Positions 24,568 through 33,284 of a stretch of DNA of 64,000 bases are shown piece by piece. Origin of the DNA: an uncultured Coriobacteriaceae bacterium (GTDB lineage: Bacteria > Actinomycetota > Coriobacteriia > Coriobacteriales > Atopobiaceae); assembly GCA_902777325.1 (NCBI GenBank), contig CACYTH010000015.1, positions 62,001 through 126,000 of the forward strand, in the 5' to 3' direction. Each line of letters opens with the position of its first letter. Position 1 is the first letter of the stretch. The position numbers and the translations under genes were made by a program. The notes under the pieces were generated by a model. It was not told the origin of the DNA, made no database searches, and saw only the letters and a list, made by a program, of their open reading frames with translations.

Positions 24568-25089
24568 TTACCTGCGATGCCCTCCCTGCGTGGGCGGCTG
24601 AGGCGCCTGTTCCAGCTGGTCGCGCCCGGTGTTGATCATCTGGCGCATGCGGTAAGCGTCCCTTATCTCCTTGAGGACGAAATCGTCGTCACCGGCCTTG
24701 GTCTGGATGCGCACGTCGGCGTAGCCAAAAACACGCCCGGCGATGGTCGGGTCGATGGTCACGTCGGTGATGGAGCCGAGGTCGGTCACGTGGTCCTTCA
24801 CGTCCACGATGCCGCGGCGGTAGTACAGACGCCGGTCGGTGATGACCACGTCGGTGCGCCAGTTGTCCAGGATGTGCGGCACGCGCGAGGCGAGTACCAC
24901 CAGGATGGACACCAAAACGCAGATGACGAGCTTGTTGGAGTCGCCGGGAAACACGAACCGCGCGAGCACGAACGAGACGATCGCACACACCAGCGCCACC
25001 GGCACGCCGCCGAGCACCACCGGCACCCACGACTCCTTGGCGTTGAAGACCTCGCGCTCGTTGGGGTTGTCAAACTTGATGCGGGACAT
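24568..25089 (-). CDS. Membrane PH-domain (bPH2/YdbS-like) protein
   Basis: The 173-residue protein has two membrane segments near the N-terminus (about 22-66), then a bacterial PH domain (WRTDVVITDRRLYYRRGI, VTDLGSITDVTIDPTIAGRV, FGYADVRIQTKAG). A short Gln/Pro-rich tail follows. Its start lies 1 bp from the ispF stop, so it is translationally coupled to the disA-ispD-ispF operon. The function is unknown. Proximity to isoprenoid genes and a c-di-AMP synthase suggests an envelope role, but this is weak. Confidence 0.75.
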   Translation of the reverse strand: MSRIKFDNPNEREVFNAKESWVPVVLGGVPVALVCAIVSFVLARFVFPGDSNKLVICVLVSILVVLASRVPHILDNWRTDVVITDRRLYYRRGIVDVKDHVTDLGSITDVTIDPTIAGRVFGYADVRIQTKAGDDDFVLKEIRDAYRMRQMINTGRDQLEQAPQPPTQGGHRR

Positions 25090-25090
25090 G

Positions 25091-25567
25091 CTAGCCCTCC
25101 TCTACCAGGGCGACCGCCCAGGCGGCAATGCCCTCCTCGCGCCCCACAAAGCCCAGATGCTCCGTGGTGGTCGCCTTGACGCCCACGGCCTCCACCGGCA
25201 CGCCCATGGCGCGGGCCAGGTTCTCGCGCATGGCCTGGCGGTGCGGCGCCAGCTTGGGGGCCTGCGCCGCCACGGTGCAGTCGACGTCCATGATGGTGTA
25301 CCCAAGCTCGCGCGCGAGCGCGGCCACGTGGGAGAGCAGCTTGAGGGAGTCGGCCCCCTCGTACGCGGGATCGGTGTCGGGGAAGAGCTGCCCGATGTCG
25401 TCGGCGCGCATGGCACCGAGCAGGGCGTCCATCAGCGCGTGCGCAAGCACGTCGGCATCCGAGTGCCCGTCGAGCCCGCGCGTGTGCGGGATGTCAACCC
25501 CTCCCAGCACCAGGCGCCTGCCCTCGGCAAAGGCGTGGACGTCGTAGCCGTGTCCGATATGCAGCAT
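25091..25567 (-). CDS. ispF: 2-C-methyl-D-erythritol 2,4-cyclodiphosphate synthase
   Basis: The 158-residue MEP-pathway enzyme converts CDP-ME 2-phosphate to the cyclodiphosphate. It has the metal ligands in GYDVHAF and SDADVLAHALMDALLGA, the FPDTDPAYEGADSLKLL motif and the terminal KATTTEHLGFVGREEGIAAWAVAL. It begins 3 bp after ispD ends, in one operon with disA. Confidence 0.97.
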   Translation of the reverse strand: MLHIGHGYDVHAFAEGRRLVLGGVDIPHTRGLDGHSDADVLAHALMDALLGAMRADDIGQLFPDTDPAYEGADSLKLLSHVAALARELGYTIMDVDCTVAAQAPKLAPHRQAMRENLARAMGVPVEAVGVKATTTEHLGFVGREEGIAAWAVALVEEG

Positions 25568-25570
25568 GGG

Positions 25571-26344
25571 TCACGCTCCCTGCTCGAGACGGCGCGCGAG
25601 CGTCGCCTCGGCTATGGCCAGGTCCTCTGGCACGGTGATCTTGATGTTGTCGCGCGGCGCCTCCACCACGCGCACGCGCCCGCCGCGGTGCTCCACCAGC
25701 GAGGCGTCGTCGGTGCCCACGAAGTCGTCCCACACGGCGGCCTTGTGCGCCGCCATCACCTGGCGCACGCGGAAGACCTGTGGCGTCTGCGCGCACCAGT
25801 AGTTGCTGCGGTCCGGCGTGGCAACGATGCGGCCCTCGGCGTCGGTCAGCTTGAGGGTGTCCGTCTCGCGCGAGGCGAGAATGGCCCCCGCCATCTGGTC
25901 GTCCGCGCGCACGGCCTGGATGCAGCGCTCGATGGCGTCAACCTCCACCAGCGGGCGGGCGCCGTCGTGTATGGCCACCAGGTCGAAGTCGGGCGGCATG
26001 GCCACCAGCCCGGAGAAGACGGAGTCCTGCCGGGTGGCCCCCGCCAGCGCGAGCGTCACCTCGCAGCGCAGCGTCAGGCGCGCGAGCACGTCCTTGCGCA
26101 CCTCGTCGAGCCGGCCGTGCGGGCAGACCACCACGATGTGCCCCACCGATGGCGCGTGGTCGAACGCAAGGATGGACCACGCCATGATGGGCAGCCCGCA
26201 GAGCTCGACGAACTGCTTGCCCCGCGGGTCGCCAAAGCGCTCGCCCGACCCCCCGGCCACGATGAGCGCGCAGGTGTCGGCACCCTCGGTGGGCGTGCAC
26301 ACGCACTGCTTCTGCGTGGAGGTGCAGGCGGTTGGCGCTCTCAT
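25571..26344 (-). CDS. ispD: 2-C-methyl-D-erythritol 4-phosphate cytidylyltransferase
   Basis: The 257-residue protein carries the nucleotidyltransferase signature ALIVAGGSGERFG, followed by KQFVELCGLPI and VAIHDGARPLV. An N-terminal extension of about 22 residues is unusual. The ATG at 26344 overlaps the disA stop by four bases (ATGA), which decides it over an upstream in-frame start. It is fused in an operon with ispF, but the two are separate proteins here. Confidence 0.95.
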   Translation of the reverse strand: MRAPTACTSTQKQCVCTPTEGADTCALIVAGGSGERFGDPRGKQFVELCGLPIMAWSILAFDHAPSVGHIVVVCPHGRLDEVRKDVLARLTLRCEVTLALAGATRQDSVFSGLVAMPPDFDLVAIHDGARPLVEVDAIERCIQAVRADDQMAGAILASRETDTLKLTDAEGRIVATPDRSNYWCAQTPQVFRVRQVMAAHKAAVWDDFVGTDDASLVEHRGGRVRVVEAPRDNIKITVPEDLAIAEATLARRLEQGA

Positions 26345-27408
26345 GCCCGCTTGCCCCACATGCGGTAGAGGCTGTCGGCCAAGATGGACGGGTTGTCCAC
26401 GCCGAGGTCGTCCAGGCGCGCGGGGTTCTGCTCGATGTCGTCCATCAGGCGCGACAGCGAGCCGTACTCGTCCACGATCTTGTCGGCCATGCCGCGGCGC
26501 ACCACGCTCACGTTGGAGAGCGTGCGCAGGCCGAGCGGCGTGATGGTGGAGTCCTCGGACTTGCCCTCGTAGCCCAGCAGCGTGGCGATGCGCGAGGCGG
26601 AGCGCAGCTTGGTGTTGTTGGTGTCGTGCAGCGCGCGACGGATGGCCATGGCGCTCGTCTCGGAGGAGTCGGCCGCGTAGTCGCGGATCATGAGCGTGTA
26701 CTTGTCGTCCATGTCGCCGATGAACTCGTCGCGCTGCATGCGCACGGTGCGGCCCTCCACGCCCAGCTGCAGGATCAGCCGGTCAAGGCCCTCGGCCTCG
26801 GTCATGAGCACCTCAAACAGGTAGAGCGTGTCGGCCACGTCCTCTAGCGTGACGTAGTTGTCCAGCTCGAGCGTGGTCAGGCGCAGCAGGCTGCGGTCGA
26901 GCTGCTGGCGGGTGTTCTGCATGGACACGAGCAGCTGGTTGACCGAGGACATGAGCTCGGAGACCGGCCTGATCTGGTGGCCGCGACCGTCCACGTAGAG
27001 CGTGATCACCTGGCGGCGCTCGGAGACGGAGATGACGATGGCTCGCGTGAGCAGGCTCATGCGGGCCGCGGTGCGGTGGCGCATGCCCGTCTCGGAGGTG
27101 GGTAGCGACGGGTCGGGGTTGAGGTGGTAGTTGGCACGCAGAATCTGCGTGAGGTCCTTGTCCACCACGATGGCACCGTCCATCTTGGACAGCTCGAACA
27201 GGCGGTTGGCCGTGAACGAGATGTCGAGCTTGAAGCCGTCGTCGCCGGCCGCAAGCACGTTGTCGGTGTCACCGATGCAGATGAGGGCGCCGAGGTTGCC
27301 CGCGATGATCATGTCGAGGGCGGTCCTGAGCGCCGTGCCGGGGGCCGTCTGCCTGATGGCGTTGGCCAGCCGCTCCGACAGCTTGGATTCGCGGATGGTA
27401 GTGTCCAT
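26341..27408 (-). CDS. disA: Diadenylate cyclase DisA (c-di-AMP synthase, DNA-integrity scanning)
   Basis: The 355-residue protein has the DAC catalytic motifs DGA (residues 77-79) and RHRTA (110-114), a central helical spine (about 150-285), and a C-terminal HhH DNA-binding domain (LGLRTLSNVSVVRRGMADKI). DisA makes c-di-AMP and scans for branched DNA. In Firmicutes radA lies next to it; here it directly follows clpC and heads the ispD-ispF operon. AAGGAGGAG lies upstream of the ATG. Confidence 0.97.
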   Translation of the reverse strand: MDTTIRESKLSERLANAIRQTAPGTALRTALDMIIAGNLGALICIGDTDNVLAAGDDGFKLDISFTANRLFELSKMDGAIVVDKDLTQILRANYHLNPDPSLPTSETGMRHRTAARMSLLTRAIVISVSERRQVITLYVDGRGHQIRPVSELMSSVNQLLVSMQNTRQQLDRSLLRLTTLELDNYVTLEDVADTLYLFEVLMTEAEGLDRLILQLGVEGRTVRMQRDEFIGDMDDKYTLMIRDYAADSSETSAMAIRRALHDTNNTKLRSASRIATLLGYEGKSEDSTITPLGLRTLSNVSVVRRGMADKIVDEYGSLSRLMDDIEQNPARLDDLGVDNPSILADSLYRMWGKRA

Positions 27409-27470
27409 AGGCTCCTCCTTATGCGTGATGGCCGGTCCGCGGGCGCGGGCCGGCCTGGATGCTCACTTTC

Positions 27471-27476
27471 AGTATA
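27471..27476 (-). promoter_or_regulatory. Candidate -10 element for the disA operon
   Basis: TATACT on the minus strand, about 63 bp upstream of disA, without a good -35 at 17 bp. Confidence 0.3.
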
Positions 27477-27538
27477 CGCATCGGGACAGGGGTTGATTGC
27501 CCAATACGACAACCAAAATCTCCCCGTCCCGTTGTGTG

Positions 27539-30136
27539 CTACTCGCCCGAGGACGCGAGGTCGCCCGAGGTTGCCGGACGCGCGTCGGGGGCCCAGTGGG
27601 TGCGGGCGCGCGGCAGCTCCATGTGGATGCGCTCCGTGGGAGCGGGGATGTCGCCCACCCCGTGCTCGAAGGTCAGCTCGCCGTCGGCCTCGTCCACCTT
27701 GATGATGTCGCCGGCCTTCCAGCCGCCGGCGAGAAGCTCCTCCGCCAGCGGATCCTCGATGTGGGTCTGGATGGCGCGGCGCAGCGGACGGGCACCGTAC
27801 ACCGGGTCTGTGCCCTCGCGGACCAGCAGGTCGCGCGCTGCATCGGTGAGCTCGATGGACATGCCCTGGGCGATGAGGCGGTTGCGCAGGTCGGCGATCA
27901 TGAGGTCGACGACGGCGCGCAGCTGCTCGCTGGTCAGGCTCTTGAAGACCACGATCTCGTCCACGCGGTTGAGGAACTCGGGCCTGAAGAGGTGCTTGAG
28001 CTCGCCCTCCACGCGGCTCTTGATCTCCTTGTCGGAGAGGCCGCCGTTGCCCGCCGCGGTGAAGCCCATCGGCGAGGTGTGCGCAATCTCGCGCGCGCCC
28101 ACGTTGGAGGTCATGATGATGACCGTGTTGGAGAAGTCCACCATGCGGCCCTGGCCGTCGGTCAGGCGACCCTCGTCCAGGATCTGCAGCAGGATGTTGA
28201 ACACGTCCGGGTGCGCCTTCTCGATCTCGTCGAAGAGGACCACCGAGTACGGGCGCCTGCGCACGGCCTTGGTGAGCTCGCCGCCCTCGTCGTAGCCCAC
28301 GTATCCGGGAGGGGCACCGACGAGCTTGGAGACGGTGTGCTTCTCCATGAACTCGGACATGTCAAAGCTGATCAGCGCGTCCTCGCTGCCGAAGAGGAAC
28401 TCGGCCAGGCTCTTGGCGAGCTCGGTCTTGCCCACGCCCGACGGGCCCAGGAAGATGAACGAGCCACCGGGACGGCGCGGGTCCTTGAGCGGGGAGCGGC
28501 TGCGGCGGATGGCGCGGCTGACGGCGGAGACCGCCTCCTCCTGGCCCACCACGCGCTGATGCAGGGCGTCCTCGCAGCGCAGCAGCTTGGAGGCCTCGGC
28601 CTCGGTGAGGTTGGAGACGGGCACGCCCGTGATGTCGGAGACGACGTCGGCGATGTCCTGCTCGCCCACGGTGACCACGTTGGCGTCCATCTTGTCGCGC
28701 CACTCCTGCTCGAGCTCGGTGCGGCGGGCCGTGAGCTCCTTCTCCTTGTCGCGCAGGCGGGCGGCCTCCTCGAACTCCTGCACCTCGGCGGCGCGGGACT
28801 TGTCCTCGCGCACGCGGGCCAGCTCCTCGTCCACCTTGGCCAGTTCGGGCGGCAGCGCCATCTTGTGGACGCGCGTGCGCGCACCGGCCTCGTCGATGAT
28901 GTCGATGGCCTTGTCGGGGAGGTAGCGGTCCTGCACGTAGCGGTCGGAGAGCGTCACCGCGGCCATGAGGGCCTCCTCGGTGTAGTGCACGTGGTGGTGG
29001 CTCTCGTAGCGGTCCTGCAGGCCGTGGAGGATGCCGATGGTGTCGGAGATGCTGGGCTCGTCGATGTAGACGGGCTGGAAGCGACGCTCGAAGGCGGAGT
29101 CCTTCTCGATGTGCTTGCGGTACTCGTCGGAAGTGGTGGCGCCGATCACCTGGATCTCGCCGCGCGACAGGGGCGGCTTGAGGATGGAGGCGGCGTCGAT
29201 GGAGCCCTCGGCGGACCCGGCGCCGATGATGGTGTGGATCTCGTCGATGAAGAGGATGGCGTCGCCAGCGGCCTCGACCTCGTTGATGACCTTCTTGAGG
29301 CGCTCCTCGAACTCGCCGCGGTACTTTGAGCCGGCGACCAGGGCCGCCATGTCAAGCGTCCAGATCTGCTTGCCGCGCAGGATGTCGGGCACGTTGCCGC
29401 TGGCGACGAGCTGCGCCAGGCCCTCGACCACGGCCGTCTTGCCCACGCCAGGGTCGCCCAGGATGAGCGGGTTGTTCTTCTGGCGGCGAGCCAGCACCTG
29501 CATCACGCGCTCAACCTCGCGGTCGCGCCCGATGACGGGGTCCAGCTTGTCGTCGGTGGCCATGCGGGTGAGGTTCTTGCCAAAGCTCTCCAGCATGCTG
29601 TCGTCGTCGGAGGTCTGGCCGCCCGGGACCGCGCCCATCGCGCGCGGGTCAAAGACGCCCTCCGCGGCCATGGGGCGCTCGCGGCGCGGGTTGTCGGAGT
29701 TGGAGGCAATGAGGTCGCTCACGGCGTTGCGCACGGCGTCACCGGAGACGCCCATGCGCGAGAGCGCCGTCATGGCGCGGCCGTCGCCCTCGGCCACGAT
29801 GCCCAGCAGCAGGTGCTCGGTGGCAATGTAGGTCTGGCCGTGGGTCATGGTCTCGCGGTAGGCGTCCTCCAGCACGCGCTTGGCGCGCGGCGTGAACGGG
29901 ATGTGGCCGCCGGGGACGGGCTCGGTGACCTCGGACGAGATCTCGCGCACGGTGGCGATGGTCTCCTCGTAGGTGACGTCGAGCTTGGCGAGGGCCTGGG
30001 CCGCGATGCCCTCCCCCTCCTTGATGAGCGCGAGCAGCAGGTGCTCGGTGCCCACGTACATCTTGCCGAGGCTTCTGGCCTCTTCCTGCGCAAGGCTCAT
30101 GACCTTGCGCGCCTTGTCGGTGAACTTCTCGAACAT
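27539..30136 (-). CDS. clpC: AAA+ unfoldase ClpC
   Basis: The 865-residue class I Clp ATPase unfolds proteins for ClpP and, in Firmicutes and Actinobacteria, takes part in stress proteolysis. It has two N-terminal Clp-N repeats (about 1-145), D1 with GDPGVGKT (about 227), an UVR-type linker (about 445-475, [15 protein letters not shown]) and D2 with [10 protein letters not shown] (about 565). The start at 30136 ([11 protein letters not shown]) is the family start; an in-frame ATG at 30190 is rejected. No mcsA, mcsB or ctsR gene is adjacent, so control differs from the Bacillus operon. Confidence 0.96.
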   Translation of the reverse strand: MFEKFTDKARKVMSLAQEEARSLGKMYVGTEHLLLALIKEGEGIAAQALAKLDVTYEETIATVREISSEVTEPVPGGHIPFTPRAKRVLEDAYRETMTHGQTYIATEHLLLGIVAEGDGRAMTALSRMGVSGDAVRNAVSDLIASNSDNPRRERPMAAEGVFDPRAMGAVPGGQTSDDDSMLESFGKNLTRMATDDKLDPVIGRDREVERVMQVLARRQKNNPLILGDPGVGKTAVVEGLAQLVASGNVPDILRGKQIWTLDMAALVAGSKYRGEFEERLKKVINEVEAAGDAILFIDEIHTIIGAGSAEGSIDAASILKPPLSRGEIQVIGATTSDEYRKHIEKDSAFERRFQPVYIDEPSISDTIGILHGLQDRYESHHHVHYTEEALMAAVTLSDRYVQDRYLPDKAIDIIDEAGARTRVHKMALPPELAKVDEELARVREDKSRAAEVQEFEEAARLRDKEKELTARRTELEQEWRDKMDANVVTVGEQDIADVVSDITGVPVSNLTEAEASKLLRCEDALHQRVVGQEEAVSAVSRAIRRSRSPLKDPRRPGGSFIFLGPSGVGKTELAKSLAEFLFGSEDALISFDMSEFMEKHTVSKLVGAPPGYVGYDEGGELTKAVRRRPYSVVLFDEIEKAHPDVFNILLQILDEGRLTDGQGRMVDFSNTVIIMTSNVGAREIAHTSPMGFTAAGNGGLSDKEIKSRVEGELKHLFRPEFLNRVDEIVVFKSLTSEQLRAVVDLMIADLRNRLIAQGMSIELTDAARDLLVREGTDPVYGARPLRRAIQTHIEDPLAEELLAGGWKAGDIIKVDEADGELTFEHGVGDIPAPTERIHMELPRARTHWAPDARPATSGDLASSGE

Positions 30137-30362
30137 GTGGGTATAACACCCCCTCTTTAGATGGTGCCGCCGCCAGTGAGGGTACCTCACCGGCGGCAGT
30201 CAGGTTTACCTTTTCTTTTGTACCCCAAATTGTTGGGCACTATGCGCACGCGAGGAAGATGTTCATGTGATGTGTGAAGAATGCGGGCGTCGGTGCGCGA
30301 GGGGCTGAGAGGGCGTGTGGCGGCCGCGTGATGCTATGAGGCTCGAGTGGACGTGCTGCACT

Positions 30363-30418
30363 TCTGAGGCGCTCTGAGGGTTTGTGAGGGCCTCTGAGGG
30401 TACGTTACACGTGTTACA
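30363..30418. repeat. Helically phased direct repeats upstream of clpC
   Basis: TCTGAGG occurs at 30363, 30373 and 30393, with TGTGAGG at 30383. That is four copies at an exact 10-bp period. Directly after, GTTACA occurs at 30404 and 30413 (9-bp period). The block lies about 230-280 bp upstream of the clpC start. It is a candidate array for a DNA-binding regulator. The 479-bp stretch 30137-30615 has no gene; besides this it holds only the terminator at 30540. Confidence 0.55.
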
Positions 30419-30539
30419 AGGCGGGTATTTGGTATTCCAGAGCAGAGTAGGTGAGGTTGTGTACTTAACCGGGTACACCCGCCTGAGGTCGCTCAAATGA
30501 GTCCCGTTTTGGGGCCTTCAAGCGCAGTCAAACACAGAC

Positions 30540-30578
30540 AAAAGATCGGGCCGGAAGCTGCTTGCTTCCGGCCCGATC
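30540..30578 (-). terminator. Rho-independent terminator of the small lipoprotein gene
   Basis: A perfect 15-bp stem (30564-30578 with 30544-30558), loop of 5, is followed by TTTTGTC on the minus strand, about 40 bp past the stop codon. Confidence 0.9.
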
Positions 30579-30615
30579 GGTCATCGCTATTGTGGGGTCT
30601 CCCCCACCATGCACC

Positions 30616-31173
30616 TTACTTGATGCTCGTCACCATGGCGTAGACCTCGTCGTCGCTCATGCCGAGGTTGCCCTCGCCGGTGCTCATGCACCAGACGTCG
30701 TAGGAGCAGCCCTCGTTCTCCCACTCGAGGAAGTTTGCGATGCCCTCCTCATAGCCGTGGCAGGTGACCTCGATGCCGTCGCAGTCCTTGGTCCAGTCGA
30801 ACTTGTACTCGTTGAGGTCCGCGGAGAGGTCCTCCAGAGAGACGCCCTCGCCCTTGCGGATGGAGCAGCTGATGCCGCCGCCATCAGAGTGAGCCTCGAC
30901 CACCTTGTCCATAGCCATGAACGTAGGTGCAGACCACTCGTAATCACCGATGGGAAGAGGAGTCGGGATGACGAAGTCGCCGGTCTGTCCAGCGCTCTTG
31001 GCAGCAGCGGCCGCGTCCTCGGAGTCGCTCCAAGCGATCTCGCCCTGAACGACGGTCTCTTCCGGCGTCTCAGCAGCATCCGTGGTGCCAGCCTTGGTGT
31101 CGGCTGCTTTGCCGCAGCCTGCGAGAGTCAAAGCGAGAGCTGCTGCGCTGATCGTCATAACGAACTTGTTCAT
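30616..31173 (-). CDS. Small predicted lipoprotein, function unknown
   Basis: The 185-residue protein has a signal peptide with lipobox TLAGC (MNKFVMTISAAALALTLAGC), a Thr/Ala/Glu-rich linker, then an acidic globular part with four cysteines (CSIRKG, DCDGIEVTC, GCSYDVWC). No family is recognised. AGAAGGGA lies upstream of the ATG at 31173, which is preferred over an in-frame ATG at 31215. It lies downstream of the giant surface gene, after that gene's hairpin, and has its own terminator. Confidence 0.75.
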   Translation of the reverse strand: MNKFVMTISAAALALTLAGCGKAADTKAGTTDAAETPEETVVQGEIAWSDSEDAAAAAKSAGQTGDFVIPTPLPIGDYEWSAPTFMAMDKVVEAHSDGGGISCSIRKGEGVSLEDLSADLNEYKFDWTKDCDGIEVTCHGYEEGIANFLEWENEGCSYDVWCMSTGEGNLGMSDDEVYAMVTSIK

Positions 31174-31210
31174 GTCGTGCTTCCCTTCTCTTAAGGAGCC
31201 TTGCCGCCAT

Positions 31211-31240
31211 GTCACGTCTCTCTTACCCGTGTGACGTGAC
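31211..31240. promoter_or_regulatory. Inverted repeat GTCACGT-N16-ACGTGAC upstream of the lipoprotein gene
   Basis: Perfect 7-bp arms (31211-31217, 31234-31240) lie 38-67 bp upstream of the start codon. This is the usual zone for an operator over a promoter. No clear -35/-10 pair was identified. Confidence 0.35.
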
Positions 31241-31311
31241 CCCTAGTCTCTCGTGACGGCGCGCTCTTAATCTCTGGGCTTATGCCGTACTGCTAATACC
31301 ACTTCAAGGTA

Positions 31312-31345
31312 GGCCGTCCCGCAGTGGTGATACTGCGGGACGGCC
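31312..31345 (-). terminator. Strong hairpin downstream of the giant surface gene
   Basis: A perfect 14-bp stem (31332-31345 with 31312-31325), loop of 6, lies about 35 bp past the stop of the surface gene. It is followed by TACCTT rather than a clean U run, so termination is likely but not certain. Confidence 0.6.
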
Positions 31346-31378
31346 CTAGTAGCTATACCGGACGCTACGTCCTAAATA

Positions 31379-33172
31379 CTACTCCTCGTCCTCGCGCTTG
31401 CGACGCTTGAGGCCGGTGCCGATCAGGCCAGCACCACAGGCAGCCATGAGTCCAAGTGCGGACATGGGCAGCGTCGGGTCGCTCGTCTGAGGCAGACGCT
31501 TCTTGGCGGGCTTGGCCGGCTTGGCGGGCTTGGAGTCGGTCTTCCACTGTGCCACGAAGGTGTGGTCGCCAGTGACCGTGTACTTGTCGCCAGGCTGGTA
31601 CTCGGAGCCCTTCCAGTACAGGAACGTGTGGCCATCCCAAGTCGGTGCGTCGATGATGGTAATGACCTCACCGTACTTGTGGTGCTCAACGACGTTCTCG
31701 GTGCTTCCGTTGAAGTTGCCGCCGTTAGGCACGTAGATGATCGTGAAGATGACCTCGACGGGCTTCTCGTCGCTCGAAGGCGCCGGCTCGGGGTCGCCGC
31801 CCTCGGTGGTGGCGGTGACGGTGGCCTCGTTGAACACGGAGCCAGCCTCGACATCCTCAGCGGTCACGACGTAGGACTCGACCAGAACGTCAACCGTCTC
31901 GCCAGGCTTGATCTCACCCTCGTAGATGTACGGGTCAGACTCGGTGTAGCCAAGCTTCTCGTCGACGACCTTGATGTCGCGGGCGGTGAGGTTGCCCTCG
32001 TTGGTAACGGAGATCGTGTAGGTGAGCTCGTCACCCTCGGCGTAGGCCGGGTTGCCGTTGGCATCGAAGCCGGTCATGGTGCCAGTCGAAGTCTTCTCGG
32101 AGGACAGCTTGGGGTTGGGATCTTCGGTGGGCTCGGGGTCGATGCCAGGCTCGACGGGAACCTCGGGCTCGTCCGGATCGGGGCTGGTGCCCTTGCCGGT
32201 CGCGACGTTCACGACCTCGCCGGCCAGGATGTCGTCCTCGCCCACGGTGTATACGGCCTCGAAGTCCTGGGACGCGCCAGGCGCCAGGCTGTCGATGGTC
32301 CACTCGTCGCCGGTCAGCTCGTCGGTAACGGTGATGTCAGTGATGGTCAGGTTGCCATCGTTGGTGACGGTGACCTTGTACTCGATGGTCTCGCCCAGGA
32401 CGTAGGTCTCGCCGTTGGCGGGCTCGCTGGTCGTCACCTTGTCGATGGTGATGTGGCCGTTCTTCGGATCGATCGGCGGGTTCGGGCCGTCGGGGTCGTC
32501 CTGGTCGCCGGTGGTCACGGTGTCCTCGCCCTCGGGGGTCTTCGGGTTCTCGGGGTCCTTCGGGTCCTCGATCGGGTCGGCCTTGGCGGTCACCGTGTTG
32601 GTGTAGCTGCCAGCCAGGATGTCGGCCTCGGTCACCTCGTGAGAGGTCGTGAAGGTCTCGGTCGCACCGACCGCCAGCTCGCCGATGGTCTCTTCGAGGC
32701 CCGTGCCCTCGTCCACGACCTTGACGTTGTGGTAGGTGACGTTGCCGTCGTTGGTGACCTCGATCGTGTACTCGATGGTCTCGCCGAGCTTGTAGGCCTT
32801 GCCGTCGGCCGGGGCGTTGCTGATCTTCTTGTTGACGGTCAGCGTGGTGTCCAGATCCTCAGGCTCGTCCTTGGTGGTGCCAGGCTCCACAGGCACGTCG
32901 GGCTGATCCGGGTCGGGGCTGGTGCCCTTGCCGGTTGCGACGTTCACGACCTCGCCGGCCAGGATGTCGGCCTCGGTCACGACGTAGCTGGTCTCGAAGT
33001 CCTTGGACGCGCCAGGCGCCAGGATGTTAACGTACCAGCCCTGGCCAGTCAGCTCGTCAGTAACCTCAATACCCGTGATGGTCAGGTTGCCGTCGTTCTT
33101 AACGTTAACGGTGTAGGTGATGGTCTCACCCAGGACATAGGTCTCACCGTTGGCGGGCTTGCTGGTCGTCAC
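31379..33172 (-). CDS. C-terminal segment of the giant surface protein (LPXTG end)
   Basis: This open segment of 597 residues covers the last DUF11-like repeats (units with LGETI-Y-VTV-NDGN and LAPGASKDFE), the InlB-type repeat (VPNGGNFNGSTENVVE to FVAQWKT) and the cell-wall sorting signal LPQTS, membrane helix and basic tail. The frame continues upstream of the first possible start (GTG) to the break near 33301, so it is not a separate gene. Confidence 0.7.
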   Translation of the reverse strand: MTTSKPANGETYVLGETITYTVNVKNDGNLTITGIEVTDELTGQGWYVNILAPGASKDFETSYVVTEADILAGEVVNVATGKGTSPDPDQPDVPVEPGTTKDEPEDLDTTLTVNKKISNAPADGKAYKLGETIEYTIEVTNDGNVTYHNVKVVDEGTGLEETIGELAVGATETFTTSHEVTEADILAGSYTNTVTAKADPIEDPKDPENPKTPEGEDTVTTGDQDDPDGPNPPIDPKNGHITIDKVTTSEPANGETYVLGETIEYKVTVTNDGNLTITDITVTDELTGDEWTIDSLAPGASQDFEAVYTVGEDDILAGEVVNVATGKGTSPDPDEPEVPVEPGIDPEPTEDPNPKLSSEKTSTGTMTGFDANGNPAYAEGDELTYTISVTNEGNLTARDIKVVDEKLGYTESDPYIYEGEIKPGETVDVLVESYVVTAEDVEAGSVFNEATVTATTEGGDPEPAPSSDEKPVEVIFTIIYVPNGGNFNGSTENVVEHHKYGEVITIIDAPTWDGHTFLYWKGSEYQPGDKYTVTGDHTFVAQWKTDSKPAKPAKPAKKRLPQTSDPTLPMSALGLMAACGAGLIGTGLKRRKREDEE

Positions 33173-33284
33173 CTTGGAGATGGAGATGTGGCCGTTCTTC
33201 GGATCGATCGGCGGGTTCGGGCCGTCGGGGTCGTCCTGGTCGCCGGTGGTGGTGGAGTCCTCGCCCTCGGGGACCTTCGGGGTG

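Noticed and set aside
24839..26368. 509-codon plus-strand frame over the disA-ispD-ispF region
   Set aside because: Shadow of three well-recognised minus-strand genes.
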